Shown here: in pieces, positions 18,503 to 24,980 of the stretch | How positions within the stretch are numbered: the first letter of the stretch is position 1 | Layout: every line of letters begins with the position of its first letter | Virus record (IMG/VR): IMGVR_UViG_3300025132_000142 | Span: 1 to 34,066 of that record | Source: a virus | Length of the DNA stretch: 34,066 bases | Reading direction: 5' to 3' (one strand) | The notes under the pieces: model-generated | Seen by the model: the letters and a program-made list of their open reading frames with translations, nothing else | Told to the model about the DNA's origin: nothing | The model's database searches: none | Program-made: the position numbers and the translations under genes

Positions 18503-18970
18503 ATGAGTTTTAGATTAAGTCAAAGGTCAGTGGATAGACTCGAAGGAGTACATCCAGATATGACTGCAGTAGTTGAGAGAGCTATTCAACTGACAGAGGT
18601 AGACTTCGGAGTAACTCAAGGGGTTAGAACCTTAGATGAGCAAAAGGCTAACGTAGCTGCAGGAAGATCACAAACCATGAGGTCTAAACACCTACTACAA
18701 GATGATGGATTCAGTCATGCTGTAGACGTAGTAGCTTATGTAGGTCCAGACGTGTCATGGGAACTAAATCTTTATGATGATATATGTGACGCATTTAAAA
18801 AGGCTGCAGAAGAAGTAGGTTGCAGTATAAAATGGGGAGCAGCTTGGAGTGAAGGTGATATAAGAACCTATCAAGGAACCTCAGAAGATGCTATGATGGC
18901 GTATGTAGATTTACGTAGATCACAAGGACGCAGACCCTTCATCGATGCACCTCACTTCGAGTTGATGTAA
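18503..18970 (+). CDS. Endolysin, M15 peptidase (VanY/L-Ala-D-Glu endopeptidase type)
   Basis: Cuts peptide cross-links of murein at the end of infection. The 155-residue protein matches the M15 metallopeptidase plan: GVTQGVRTLDEQ (36-47), the zinc motif S-x-H...A-V-D as SKHLLQDDGFSHAVDVV (H63, D75) and the C-terminal PHFEL with H151. The usual S-x-H-x-x-G-x-A-x-D is stretched by a few residues (QDDGFS) between the first His and the Asp. No signal peptide, so release needs a holin. The following genes encode membrane proteins, making a lysis cassette. Confidence 0.85.
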   Translation: MSFRLSQRSVDRLEGVHPDMTAVVERAIQLTEVDFGVTQGVRTLDEQKANVAAGRSQTMRSKHLLQDDGFSHAVDVVAYVGPDVSWELNLYDDICDAFKKAAEEVGCSIKWGAAWSEGDIRTYQGTSEDAMMAYVDLRRSQGRRPFIDAPHFELM

Positions 18971-18971
18971 C

Positions 18972-19298
18972 ATGGAAAACTTAAAACTACCAGTAGCTCT
19001 TGTAGCTGCAATGGCTATGCAATTAGCAGGTGGTGTTTGGTGGGTGTCTCAGCAAGCTGCAACTATAACCTCTCTAGAAGAAACAGTATCTCAACTAGGT
19101 TCTCGTATGGCTATTGAAGACAAAGTAAATCTTAAAAGAGATGCTAAACAAGCATTAGATGAAATAGAAGAACTTTGGGAAGAAACAGAATATCTTTGGG
19201 AAGAAGCTAATAGTATGGCTAAACATATGACATCTATTATAGAGTTACAGCAACGAATTGCTATAATAGAAAACACCTTAAACTATGTGAGTCCGTAA
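18972..19298 (+). CDS. Membrane-anchored coiled-coil protein (i-spanin-like?)
   Basis: A 108-residue protein with one N-terminal membrane helix (about residues 7-28) and then a long coiled coil with many Glu and Lys. This is the plan of inner-membrane spanins such as Rz, and it lies one base after the endolysin. No separate o-spanin overlaps it, however, and a u-spanin-like gene exists 1.5 kb downstream, so the function is open. A tail-to-membrane or holin-accessory role is possible. Confidence 0.55.
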   Translation: MENLKLPVALVAAMAMQLAGGVWWVSQQAATITSLEETVSQLGSRMAIEDKVNLKRDAKQALDEIEELWEETEYLWEEANSMAKHMTSIIELQQRIAIIENTLNYVSP

Positions 19299-19526
19299 AT
19301 GGAAATGTTAGAACTTATTATTCAGTGGTTAGCCGCACCTCTTGCTTTTGTTGTATGGTTTCTGTTTATGAAGTCAACAAAGAACGAGAGAGACATTGCA
19401 GTATTACAAGCACAATATGAATCTAACAGACTAGCCTACGACAGAGAGATGAAAGAGCTAAAAGAAACTGTTAAGGCAATCTTTAACAAACTAGACAGTA
19501 TAGAACAAGCATTAAGAGATAAGTAA
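19299..19526 (+). CDS. Small TM plus coiled-coil protein, 75 aa
   Basis: Starts directly after the previous stop. One membrane helix (about residues 6-25, Trp-rich), then KSTKNERDIAVLQAQYESNRLAYDRE and further heptad-like helix. Such TM-first coiled-coil proteins occur in phage lysis modules as holin-like or Rz-like partners. It could pair with the 108-aa protein before it. It overlaps the next gene by one base (TAATG). Confidence 0.6.
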   Translation: MEMLELIIQWLAAPLAFVVWFLFMKSTKNERDIAVLQAQYESNRLAYDREMKELKETVKAIFNKLDSIEQALRDK

Positions 19527-20002
19527 TGGACCCAGTAAGTTGTGTTATGATGGCATCAGGTGCTTTCAAAGCATTGAAGGGTGCAATTGGTGCAGGTAAA
19601 GACTTGCAGGAAATGACAGGTCAGCTTGCCAATTGGGGTAAAGCTTTCTCTGACTTTACTAATTTAGAGGAAAGAGAAAAGAACCCCCCTTGGTGGAAGC
19701 AGACGTTTAAAGGCAGTGACGAAGAGACTGCTCTAGAAATATTTGCTAACAAGAAGAAGATGGAGCAGATGAGGGCTGAGATTAAAGACCACATATCTTG
19801 GAACTATGGGCCTAGTGCATGGGAAGAAGTCTTACAGATTGAAGCTAAAATGCGTAGACAAAGAAAAGAAGAACTTTATAGGAAACAGGAGAGAATAGAT
19901 GCGATTATTAATTTCGGTATTGGTGGTGTTATGTTTATCCTTGGGGGCGGCTTGCTACTATTGGTATTCTACTTCATCGGTAAACAACAAGGCAGATGGT
20001 GA
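19526..20002 (+). CDS. Late protein with C-terminal membrane anchor, 158 aa
   Basis: Begins MDPVSCVMMASGAFKALKGAIGAGKDL, a weakly hydrophobic Ala/Gly-rich helix, has a charged helical middle (about 65-125), and ends in one strong membrane helix at residues 130-151. I recall proteins of this kind (MDP... start, Gly/Ala helix, charged middle) in many marine cyanophages and pelagiphages without assigned function. It lies inside the lysis region and is coupled by overlaps on both sides (TAATG and TGATG). Confidence 0.6.
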   Translation: MDPVSCVMMASGAFKALKGAIGAGKDLQEMTGQLANWGKAFSDFTNLEEREKNPPWWKQTFKGSDEETALEIFANKKKMEQMRAEIKDHISWNYGPSAWEEVLQIEAKMRRQRKEELYRKQERIDAIINFGIGGVMFILGGGLLLLVFYFIGKQQGRW

Positions 20003-20175
20003 TGTGGTTCCTAGTGTGGATGCAGTTCCTAGTGGGGACGAATGAGTTCGAGTACTACCAAGTGGGTACTTACGGATCAGAAGAAGCCTGTAAAGAAGAG
20101 ATGGTAAGAGCAAGAGTAATGGTAACGAATAGCAAGTCAGCGGTACATTGCTTTGAGGTTGATAGAAATAAATAA
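20002..20175 (+). CDS. Small two-Cys protein with hydrophobic N-terminus, 57 aa (family copy 1)
   Basis: ATG in a TGATG overlap with the preceding stop. The product starts MWFLVWMQFLVGT, a short hydrophobic leader, then has YGSEEACKEEM near residues 24-34 and a second Cys near the end (C50). The same plan is found in the 63-aa protein at 21507 and the 82-aa protein at 26381 (minus strand). The leader suggests the membrane or periplasm and the two Cys could form a disulfide. Function unknown. Confidence 0.6.
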   Translation: MWFLVWMQFLVGTNEFEYYQVGTYGSEEACKEEMVRARVMVTNSKSAVHCFEVDRNK

Positions 20176-20278
20176 TAAGTTTGTAGTTTACGATAAAAAC
20201 GGCAAGGTAGTTATAATTACACGTAATAAAAATATTGCGATAAGGTATGCGAGGGGTAATGGCACATACAGTAATTGA
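20159..20278 (+). CDS. Possible 39-aa protein with TTG start
   Basis: An open frame that fills the gap before the holin candidate. Its product contains KFVVYDKNGKVVIITRNKN followed by IAIRYARGN, which reads like a real small beta protein. No ATG or GTG is available; TTG at 20159 or 20153 would have to serve, and GAGG at 20155-20158 is too close to the first of these. It overlaps the preceding gene by 17 bases. The start is unproven, hence the low confidence. Confidence 0.4.
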   Translation: MIEINNKFVVYDKNGKVVIITRNKNIAIRYARGNGTYSN

Positions 20279-20516
20279 TGATTGGAAAATTATACCAAGG
20301 CTTATGATGTTGGCTGTAACTATACTGACATATCAGGCAGTGCATTGGTTTATGGGCTTACCTGATCCATCTGTTGCACAGAGTGGTCTTGTATCTGTTT
20401 GTATGGGTGCTCTGACAGGATGTTTTGGTATATGGATGGGCAAAGAATCTAAAACAACAGTAACTCCAACGAGGGTAATACATGAGGAATCTTATAGTAA
20501 GCCTGATTCTAGGTAG
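20259..20516 (+). CDS. Holin candidate, two membrane helices
   Basis: 85 residues from the ATG at 20259, preferred over ATG 20247 because GAGGGG (20251-20256) sits just before it. Two membrane helices at about residues 12-33 and 41-60, joined by a short GLPDPS turn, with a charged C-terminal tail: the class II holin plan. DDWKIIPRLMMLA...GLVSVCMGALTGCFGIWMGKES is a pattern I recall from small holin-like proteins of marine podoviruses. It would time the release of the M15 endolysin. Confidence 0.65.
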   Translation: MAHTVIDDWKIIPRLMMLAVTILTYQAVHWFMGLPDPSVAQSGLVSVCMGALTGCFGIWMGKESKTTVTPTRVIHEESYSKPDSR

Positions 20517-20868
20517 CCTACTAGCAGGTTGCATGTTGAATCCTATGAAACTACTTGGAGGTGGGGGTGGTCCTAGTGTCAATGCTAATGTGCAAGCAGG
20601 GAAGACAAACTCACAGACAGTAGGTAATTCTACAAACACAGACCAAGAGGTTAGCCTACAGAATCTTGAAGGGAATTTGAATCAAAGTAATGATAAGAAT
20701 AAAGTAAGTACTGATAGTGTGGAAAACATAAATATAAACGAGATTCCACCTTGGGTATTGATACTTCTAGTGCTAGGTTGGTTAGCACCTAGTCCACAAG
20801 AAATGGGACGTGGTTTACTTACTCTTATAGCAACACTAAGGGGGAAGAAAGATGGCAGCGCGGCTTAA
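20482..20868 (+). CDS. u-spanin-like lipoprotein
   Basis: A 128-residue protein with a lipoprotein signal: hydrophobic residues 4-14 then the lipobox L14-A-G-C17, so the mature protein would start with lipidated Cys17. The middle is Asn/Gln/Ser-rich and polar (about 31-85). A second hydrophobic helix sits near the C-terminus at residues 90-103 (PWVLILLVLGWLA). An outer-membrane lipid anchor plus an inner-membrane C-terminal helix on one chain is the topology of unimolecular spanins such as T1 gp11 (134 aa), which fuse the two membranes at lysis. Its start overlaps the holin candidate by 35 bases. Confidence 0.62.
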   Translation: MRNLIVSLILGSLLAGCMLNPMKLLGGGGGPSVNANVQAGKTNSQTVGNSTNTDQEVSLQNLEGNLNQSNDKNKVSTDSVENININEIPPWVLILLVLGWLAPSPQEMGRGLLTLIATLRGKKDGSAA

Positions 20869-21103
20869 GAAGTCAAAGATGAAATGCAATAAGCCTAGAG
20901 CTACGCCTAATCATCCTAGTAAATCACACGTAGTAAAGGCTTGTGTCAATGGAAAAGAAACTGTTATCAGGTTTGGTCAGAAAGGTGTCAGAGGAAGCCC
21001 TAAAGGTTCAGCTAGGAATAAAGCTTTTCGTGCAAGACATGCTAAGAATATTAAAAAGGGAAAAATGAGTGCAGCATATTGGGCTGCTAAAGTAAAATGG
21101 TAA
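20852..21103 (+). CDS. Lys/Arg-rich small protein, 83 aa
   Basis: A strongly basic protein that overlaps the lipoprotein gene by 17 bases, with GGGGAAGA as ribosome site. The segment CNKPRATPNHPSKSHVVKAC, then IRFGQKGVRGSPKGSARN and KKGKMSAAYWAAKVKW form a conserved pattern that I remember in small proteins of marine phages and also of large eukaryotic DNA viruses. Two Cys flank the conserved first part. It may bind nucleic acid or be packaged, but function is not established. Confidence 0.65.
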   Translation: MAARLKKSKMKCNKPRATPNHPSKSHVVKACVNGKETVIRFGQKGVRGSPKGSARNKAFRARHAKNIKKGKMSAAYWAAKVKW

Positions 21104-21114
21104 AGGATAATAAA

Positions 21115-21507
21115 ATGAAGACAACTACAATGACTGCAGTTATAGCAATATGGATGTTTTTAATTGGCTACTTAATGCTATCAACTCCAAGCTTCGGGAA
21201 AGACTTTTCTGTAGCAGGACAGACTTTATCTATTGGTGCAGAGACTGACCTAAACTATACTACTGGTGTAGAGGAATGGGTATGGGAATTGACACCATCT
21301 GCCGGAGTAACTGCATTAGGTATTGGTTTGAGTGTAGCCACAGACATCGATATGTTGACTCTTGACGAGGGTGACATCTTCCAAGGTCTAGACTTCACTG
21401 CAGACTACGAAGTATCTAACACTAATATCAATCTATATACAGAAGTTTCAACAGATGCAGACCTAGAGTTTGGTGACGTAACTGTAGGGGCTAGGTTTAG
21501 CTTCTGA
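21115..21507 (+). CDS. Exported beta-barrel-like protein, ~130 aa
   Basis: From the ATG at 21115 (AAGGAT before it; an ATG at 21097 would add six residues that blunt the signal). A Sec-type signal peptide covers residues 1 to about 28 (TAVIAIWMFLIGYLML... PSFG). The mature part alternates short polar/hydrophobic strands (SVAGQTLSIGAETDLNY and similar) and ends VTVGARFSF with a terminal Phe, the C-terminal signature of outer-membrane beta barrels. It could alter the cell surface, for example against superinfection. Function inferred from shape only. Confidence 0.6.
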   Translation: MKTTTMTAVIAIWMFLIGYLMLSTPSFGKDFSVAGQTLSIGAETDLNYTTGVEEWVWELTPSAGVTALGIGLSVATDIDMLTLDEGDIFQGLDFTADYEVSNTNINLYTEVSTDADLEFGDVTVGARFSF

Positions 21508-21698
21508 TGTGGTTAGCTGTAGTAATGTTCTGTATGTCACCTACCAATTCAACAACGTGTACTCTGACAGTCAACAATGAAAACTTATACAGAACTAGAG
21601 AAGAGTGTCGTATTGAGATGCGTAATATGGTAGATATGTTTATTTCAGGAGGTGTCTTTTCACAAGGTACGTGTGTAGAAATAGGAGTTTCAACATGA
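21507..21698 (+). CDS. Small Cys-containing protein with hydrophobic leader, 63 aa (family copy 2)
   Basis: ATG in a TGATG overlap with the preceding gene. Begins MWLAVVMFCMSP, then YRTREECRIEM (about residues 28-38) and a final GTCVEIG. It repeats the layout of the 57-aa protein at 20002 and the 82-aa minus-strand protein at 26381: short MW/MV hydrophobic start, aromatic-x-S/T-E/R-E-x-C-x-x-x-M, late Cys. It has two further Cys (9 and 18). Probably periplasmic or membrane-bound; function unknown. Confidence 0.6.
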   Translation: MWLAVVMFCMSPTNSTTCTLTVNNENLYRTREECRIEMRNMVDMFISGGVFSQGTCVEIGVST

Positions 21699-21793
21699 AG
21701 ATAGTAAAATGGTTATGGAGATATTTAAAAAGAATAGGGTGTGCAATCTTAAATAAGAATTGTGGTCCTGACTGTAACTGTAAGGTAGGTTAA
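21695..21793 (+). CDS. Cys-rich 32-aa micropeptide
   Basis: ATGA overlap with the preceding gene. The N-terminal half is an amphipathic basic/aromatic helix (MKIVKWLWRYLKR) and the C-terminal half carries four Cys (16, 23, 27, 29) in NCGPDCNCKVG. The Cys cluster could hold a metal or disulfides. GGAG lies 12 bases upstream. Not recognised; kept because it fills the gap with coupled start and stop. Confidence 0.5.
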   Translation: MKIVKWLWRYLKRIGCAILNKNCGPDCNCKVG

Positions 21794-21794
21794 T

Positions 21795-21968
21795 ATGGCG
21801 AGTCCTACACCTACAAAACCTGCTCTGTGGTCTAGAGCCAAGGCAGAAGCTAAAAAGAAGTTCAAGGTCTATCCTTCAGCATACGCAAATGCTTGGGCTG
21901 CTAAGTGGTACAAGTCTAAAGGCGGTGGATGGAAAGGCAAGGACAACAGAGTAAAGAAGAAGAAGTGA
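21795..21968 (+). CDS. Lys/Trp-rich small protein, 57 aa (VYPSAYANAW type)
   Basis: Starts one base after the preceding stop. The core KKKFKVYPSAYANAWAAKW followed by YKSKGGGWKGK is a pattern I remember from tiny proteins shared by marine phages and large eukaryotic DNA viruses. The rest is lysine-rich, ending in four Lys. No function is known to me. With the genes before and after it forms a set of three basic proteins at the end of the late operon. Confidence 0.65.
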   Translation: MASPTPTKPALWSRAKAEAKKKFKVYPSAYANAWAAKWYKSKGGGWKGKDNRVKKKK

Positions 21969-21969
21969 T

Positions 21970-22197
21970 ATGGCTAAAGGCGGTCTAGGTAAATGGTTCA
22001 AAGAGGATTGGCGTGATGTCAAGACAGGTAAAAAGTGTGGAAGGTCAGGGAAGAAAGATAAGCGCAGAGGCTACCCTGCGTGTAGACCTAAAGCAGTTGC
22101 AGGAAAAATATCAAAGAGCGAAGCCAGAAAGAAAACAGGACCAAAGAGAGTCAAGTGGTCAGTAACCGCCTCTGGTAAGAAAAGAAAAAAGAAATAA
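21970..22197 (+). CDS. Basic small protein, 75 aa (GGLGKWFKEDW, DUF5872-like)
   Basis: Starts one base after the previous stop and is the last late gene before the terminator. It begins AKGGLGKWFKEDWRDV, followed by KKCGRSGKKDKRRGYPACRP, a layout I associate with the DUF5872 family of marine phages and giant viruses (memory only). It has two Cys (C24, C39) and a Lys-rich C-terminus. Nucleic-acid binding is plausible because of charge, otherwise unknown. Confidence 0.65.
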   Translation: MAKGGLGKWFKEDWRDVKTGKKCGRSGKKDKRRGYPACRPKAVAGKISKSEARKKTGPKRVKWSVTASGKKRKKK

Positions 22198-22200
22198 AAT

Positions 22201-22233
22201 AAACCCCCTTGGATTTCTCCTTGGGGGTTTTTT
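22201..22233. terminator. Bidirectional terminator between convergent blocks
   Basis: AAACCCCC (22201-22208) pairs with GGGGGTTT (22223-22230); inner TTGGA/TCCTT adds a 3-bp stem above a TT/TT internal loop. On the plus strand TTTTTT follows the G-run; on the minus strand the A-rich bases 22190-22203 give a T-rich tail. It sits exactly where plus and minus transcription meet. Confidence 0.9.
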
Positions 22234-22234
22234 C

Positions 22235-22537
22235 TTACTTGTGTGTATCAGTCCATCTCTTGCGTAGTCTATTGAGATACCAGATAGCTTTGTCTATATC
22301 TTCTAAACCATTCTTGTACTCGCAACGCCAGAGATACTTGAGAACATTTGCAGCATGTGGTGCTATACTACCAGACATATTCTCAGTCATAGCTTCGATA
22401 GCTTGTATACATTCTATCCCACTATGGTTGTAGTGAATAGGGTTATTAACTCTGTCAACTGATCTTTCAACAGCAAGACACTCACCACATACACCATCAT
22501 CATCTAGCAATCCATTACACTTATCACAAAACTTCAT
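22235..22537 (-). CDS. DUF3310 protein with N-terminal zinc ribbon (T7 gp1.7-like)
   Basis: A 100-residue protein. Residues 29-93 match DUF3310: VNNPIHYNHSGIECIQAIEAM, then NVLKYLWRCEYKNGLEDIDKAIWYLNRL. T7 gp1.7, a nucleotide kinase, carries this type of domain. The N-terminus has an added small zinc-binding motif C4-x2-C7...C17-x2-C20. It is the last gene of the minus-strand block, just downstream of the ribonucleotide reductase, which fits nucleotide metabolism. Catalytic activity for this copy is inferred. Confidence 0.75.
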   Translation of the reverse strand: MKFCDKCNGLLDDDGVCGECLAVERSVDRVNNPIHYNHSGIECIQAIEAMTENMSGSIAPHAANVLKYLWRCEYKNGLEDIDKAIWYLNRLRKRWTDTHK

Positions 22538-22547
22538 AAGCTTTCCT

Positions 22548-24440
22548 CTACGCTGATATATCTACAATCTCACATGTCTCGCCAGTACATGCGAATGTCT
22601 GACTAGACTTAGTTGTATCTTCTAACTCGTACTCTGATAACTTAGTCCAATCAATACTCTTAGGCATTGTCTTCATAAGTTCTTTGTAATCATCTTTAGT
22701 ACACTCTTGGTATGGTGCTTGTTGGTAGATGTGATCGTCATACGGTAAGAAACTTACACCACTCATCTCATCAAAGTGCTCGTATACAAATGAACCTACC
22801 TCAAACCATTCATCCTTTCTTACATTAATTGTTACGCTAGGTTTATGCTCGCACCAATGACGTTGATACATCAACCACGTTTCTAGTTGATCGATAGCTG
22901 ACAAGTCAGATGTTACTACAGCATTGTTTGGTGCTTGTACTGGAAAGCTAAACACTGTAGTCTGGTCTGGTTTGTAAACACACGGCTCACTTGGTATACC
23001 TTGATCCTTCATAAACTGAGTGAGAGGGTCTTTGTTGTCACCTCTTACTGTTCGAATATAGTAAGGACTATACCTAGCGTGAATACCAGAAGAAGAGTCA
23101 ACAAGTTGAGAGACAGTTCCCGATGGTTTGTTGCAACTTATAGCTGTACTACAGTTAATACCAAGACGTTCAGCCCACTCATTGTTAGTAGCTACCGCAA
23201 CTTCCCGAAGTCTTTCTAGTGTCTTGTCTAATCCTTCATTCTTTGTAGTCATTAATGGGTTGTCCATTACCCCTGTGAGAGACACACCAAGCAGTCGCTC
23301 TTCTTCGGTATTTCGCTGCCACACCTTTCGCAGATATGGGAAGTTGGTGTATGTGGATTGGATAGTTCCCAGTATTGTTGCCAAACGGACTTTTCGCTCC
23401 AGATCGTCCACAGTATCCGTAGCCCTGACAACAACCTCTGTAAGATTACAGAACTGATACGGCCTAAGGATAATCTCACTACACGGATTAGTTCCGAAGT
23501 CGTAGTTAGGATCACGTCTGCCATTCTTCGCAGCTTGATTCTTACTTGCTTGTCTATTGAATACACCCCTCTCTCCACTTCCTGATTCTACTAGAGCCAT
23601 CCACTCACGCATGAATGAAAGACTATCTGGTTTCTCTACGTATGCTACACTGTTGTTAGCTAAGTATCTATGAGCAGGAAACTCTCCTGACTTAGCGTGT
23701 CGCATCTTATCGTCTGATAGGTTAGACAGACTAATCATAGCACTACGTCTAACACCACCTACTACAACCACCTCACCTATCTTACACATGATGTCGTGTG
23801 CTTCTATGCTTGATAGCTTACGTCCTTGGGCTTCTTTGAATACATGAACTACGAAGTTAAACAAGTCAACTAAAGGTGCAGGTCCACTAGCTCTGCCACC
23901 AAATGTTTCAAGTCTAGCACCTGCAGGTCTTACCCTACTAACATTCCACTTAGGAATCTCACCACTATAAAGGAGAGCAATAACTTGTCGAAGAGCTTTA
24001 GCCCACCCTTCCTTACTGTCCTTTACCACAATGGTAGTATCACTCTCGAAGAGTTCTGGTATCTCTGGAAGCTTAGAAACGAACTGCCTCTCGACACTAA
24101 ACCCAACACCAGTACCACAGAGAAGAATAAACATAGCCTCATCGAAGGACTTAGGATCATCTACGGGTAGGTAACTACAGTTGTACCCTGCAGTGTTGTC
24201 TCTGTCCAATGCTGCACCTGCAGTCATAATTGCTCTCATACTTGGCATTACTTCGAGAGATAGTATTGCTTGTTCTATCTCATTACAAATACTAGAATCT
24301 ACCAACGAACTAACAACGTTAAACATATACCTATCTACTGTCTCTCCCCATGTCTCACGTCTTTGTTCTTCATCCAACCACCTAGCGTAGCGTGATGTGT
24401 GAATGAATGCTTGGTAGTCTGTTGGTAGATAATTGCTCAT
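22548..24440 (-). CDS. nrdJ: Class II (adenosylcobalamin) ribonucleoside-triphosphate reductase
   Basis: Reduces ribonucleotides to deoxyribonucleotides using vitamin B12 coenzyme. At 630 aa it has the monomeric RTPR layout known from Lactobacillus leichmannii, only shorter. C320 in NPCSEI would carry the thiyl radical, with E322 beside it; C88 (YNCSY) and C331 (QFCNL) form the reducible pair. The spacing C320 to C331 (11) equals C408 to C419 in the Lactobacillus enzyme. The C-terminal CTGETC (C617, C622) is the shuttle pair with the same 5-residue spacing. CGTGVGFSVE (108-117) is also typical. The start overlaps the end of mazG (ATGA). Use of this enzyme makes the phage dependent on host cobalamin. 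Confidence 0.92.
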   Translation of the reverse strand: MSNYLPTDYQAFIHTSRYARWLDEEQRRETWGETVDRYMFNVVSSLVDSSICNEIEQAILSLEVMPSMRAIMTAGAALDRDNTAGYNCSYLPVDDPKSFDEAMFILLCGTGVGFSVERQFVSKLPEIPELFESDTTIVVKDSKEGWAKALRQVIALLYSGEIPKWNVSRVRPAGARLETFGGRASGPAPLVDLFNFVVHVFKEAQGRKLSSIEAHDIMCKIGEVVVVGGVRRSAMISLSNLSDDKMRHAKSGEFPAHRYLANNSVAYVEKPDSLSFMREWMALVESGSGERGVFNRQASKNQAAKNGRRDPNYDFGTNPCSEIILRPYQFCNLTEVVVRATDTVDDLERKVRLATILGTIQSTYTNFPYLRKVWQRNTEEERLLGVSLTGVMDNPLMTTKNEGLDKTLERLREVAVATNNEWAERLGINCSTAISCNKPSGTVSQLVDSSSGIHARYSPYYIRTVRGDNKDPLTQFMKDQGIPSEPCVYKPDQTTVFSFPVQAPNNAVVTSDLSAIDQLETWLMYQRHWCEHKPSVTINVRKDEWFEVGSFVYEHFDEMSGVSFLPYDDHIYQQAPYQECTKDDYKELMKTMPKSIDWTKLSEYELEDTTKSSQTFACTGETCEIVDISA

Positions 24441-24796
24441 CTTTCGTCACCGTCCCCTTGTATAGTTCCACGTTCTTTACGATCATATAGTTTCTCTAGA
24501 TTCTTCATAGCTACATCGTGTAGTTCTATGTTTAAATCCTTAGACAACATAGCTGCGTACCACAAGACATCTCCTATCTCAGATGCAATAGCATTTTTAT
24601 CTAGGTTATTATCTCGTAACATCTTCTTTACTTTGTTAGCCACTTCACCTGCTTCACCTGCTAATCCAAGCGCAGGGTACAGGACTTTATGAGTATGCTT
24701 ATACATTGCAGTCTTTGACGCTGCACTCTGATATTGAGTAAGGCTCATCATATCTTTGTACGCTTCTTTGTAGTATTCCCAAGATTCACTTATCAT
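24437..24796 (-). CDS. mazG: MazG-like nucleotide pyrophosphohydrolase
   Basis: 119 residues with the metal-binding pattern of all-alpha NTP pyrophosphatases: E48-A-G-E51, then E73-I-G-D76 in SEIGDVLWYAAM. Such phage enzymes hydrolyse nucleotides and are proposed either to lower the alarmone ppGpp or to clean or recycle dNTPs. Located next to the ribonucleotide reductase, with which it overlaps by four bases, it probably serves nucleotide supply. It overlaps the upstream 64-aa gene by 11 bases. Confidence 0.85.
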   Translation of the reverse strand: MISESWEYYKEAYKDMMSLTQYQSAASKTAMYKHTHKVLYPALGLAGEAGEVANKVKKMLRDNNLDKNAIASEIGDVLWYAAMLSKDLNIELHDVAMKNLEKLYDRKERGTIQGDGDER

Positions 24797-24980
24797 ATTC
24801 TAACTCCTCTTCTAGTATATCAAATGGCATGTCCTTGAAGAAGTAATCCCCCAAGTCTATGTCTCCTCTTTCAATCAACAACCCAAGAACAACGTTCTCT
24901 GTTATATCATTCTGTTCTAATAACTGAGCTAGTCCATAGCTTTCTATTAATAAATCTAACTGCCCCTCGTAATCAAACAT
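24786..24980 (-). CDS. Hypothetical acidic protein, 64 aa
   Basis: From the ATG at 24980 (preceded by GGGGGGAAGG; another ATG four codons earlier lacks a ribosome site). A very acidic protein rich in Glu, Asp and Leu, starting MFDYEGQLDLLIESYGLAQLL, with a C-terminal DILEEELEYDK. No Cys, no membrane segment. Small acidic early proteins of phages often bind host enzymes, but nothing specific is recognised here. Overlaps the phosphoesterase end and mazG start. Confidence 0.65.
   Translation of the reverse strand: MFDYEGQLDLLIESYGLAQLLEQNDITENVVLGLLIERGDIDLGDYFFKDMPFDILEEELEYDK

Noticed and set aside
22209-22433. 74-codon plus-strand frame after the terminator
   Set aside because: Starts inside the terminator stem and runs opposite the DUF3310 gene.
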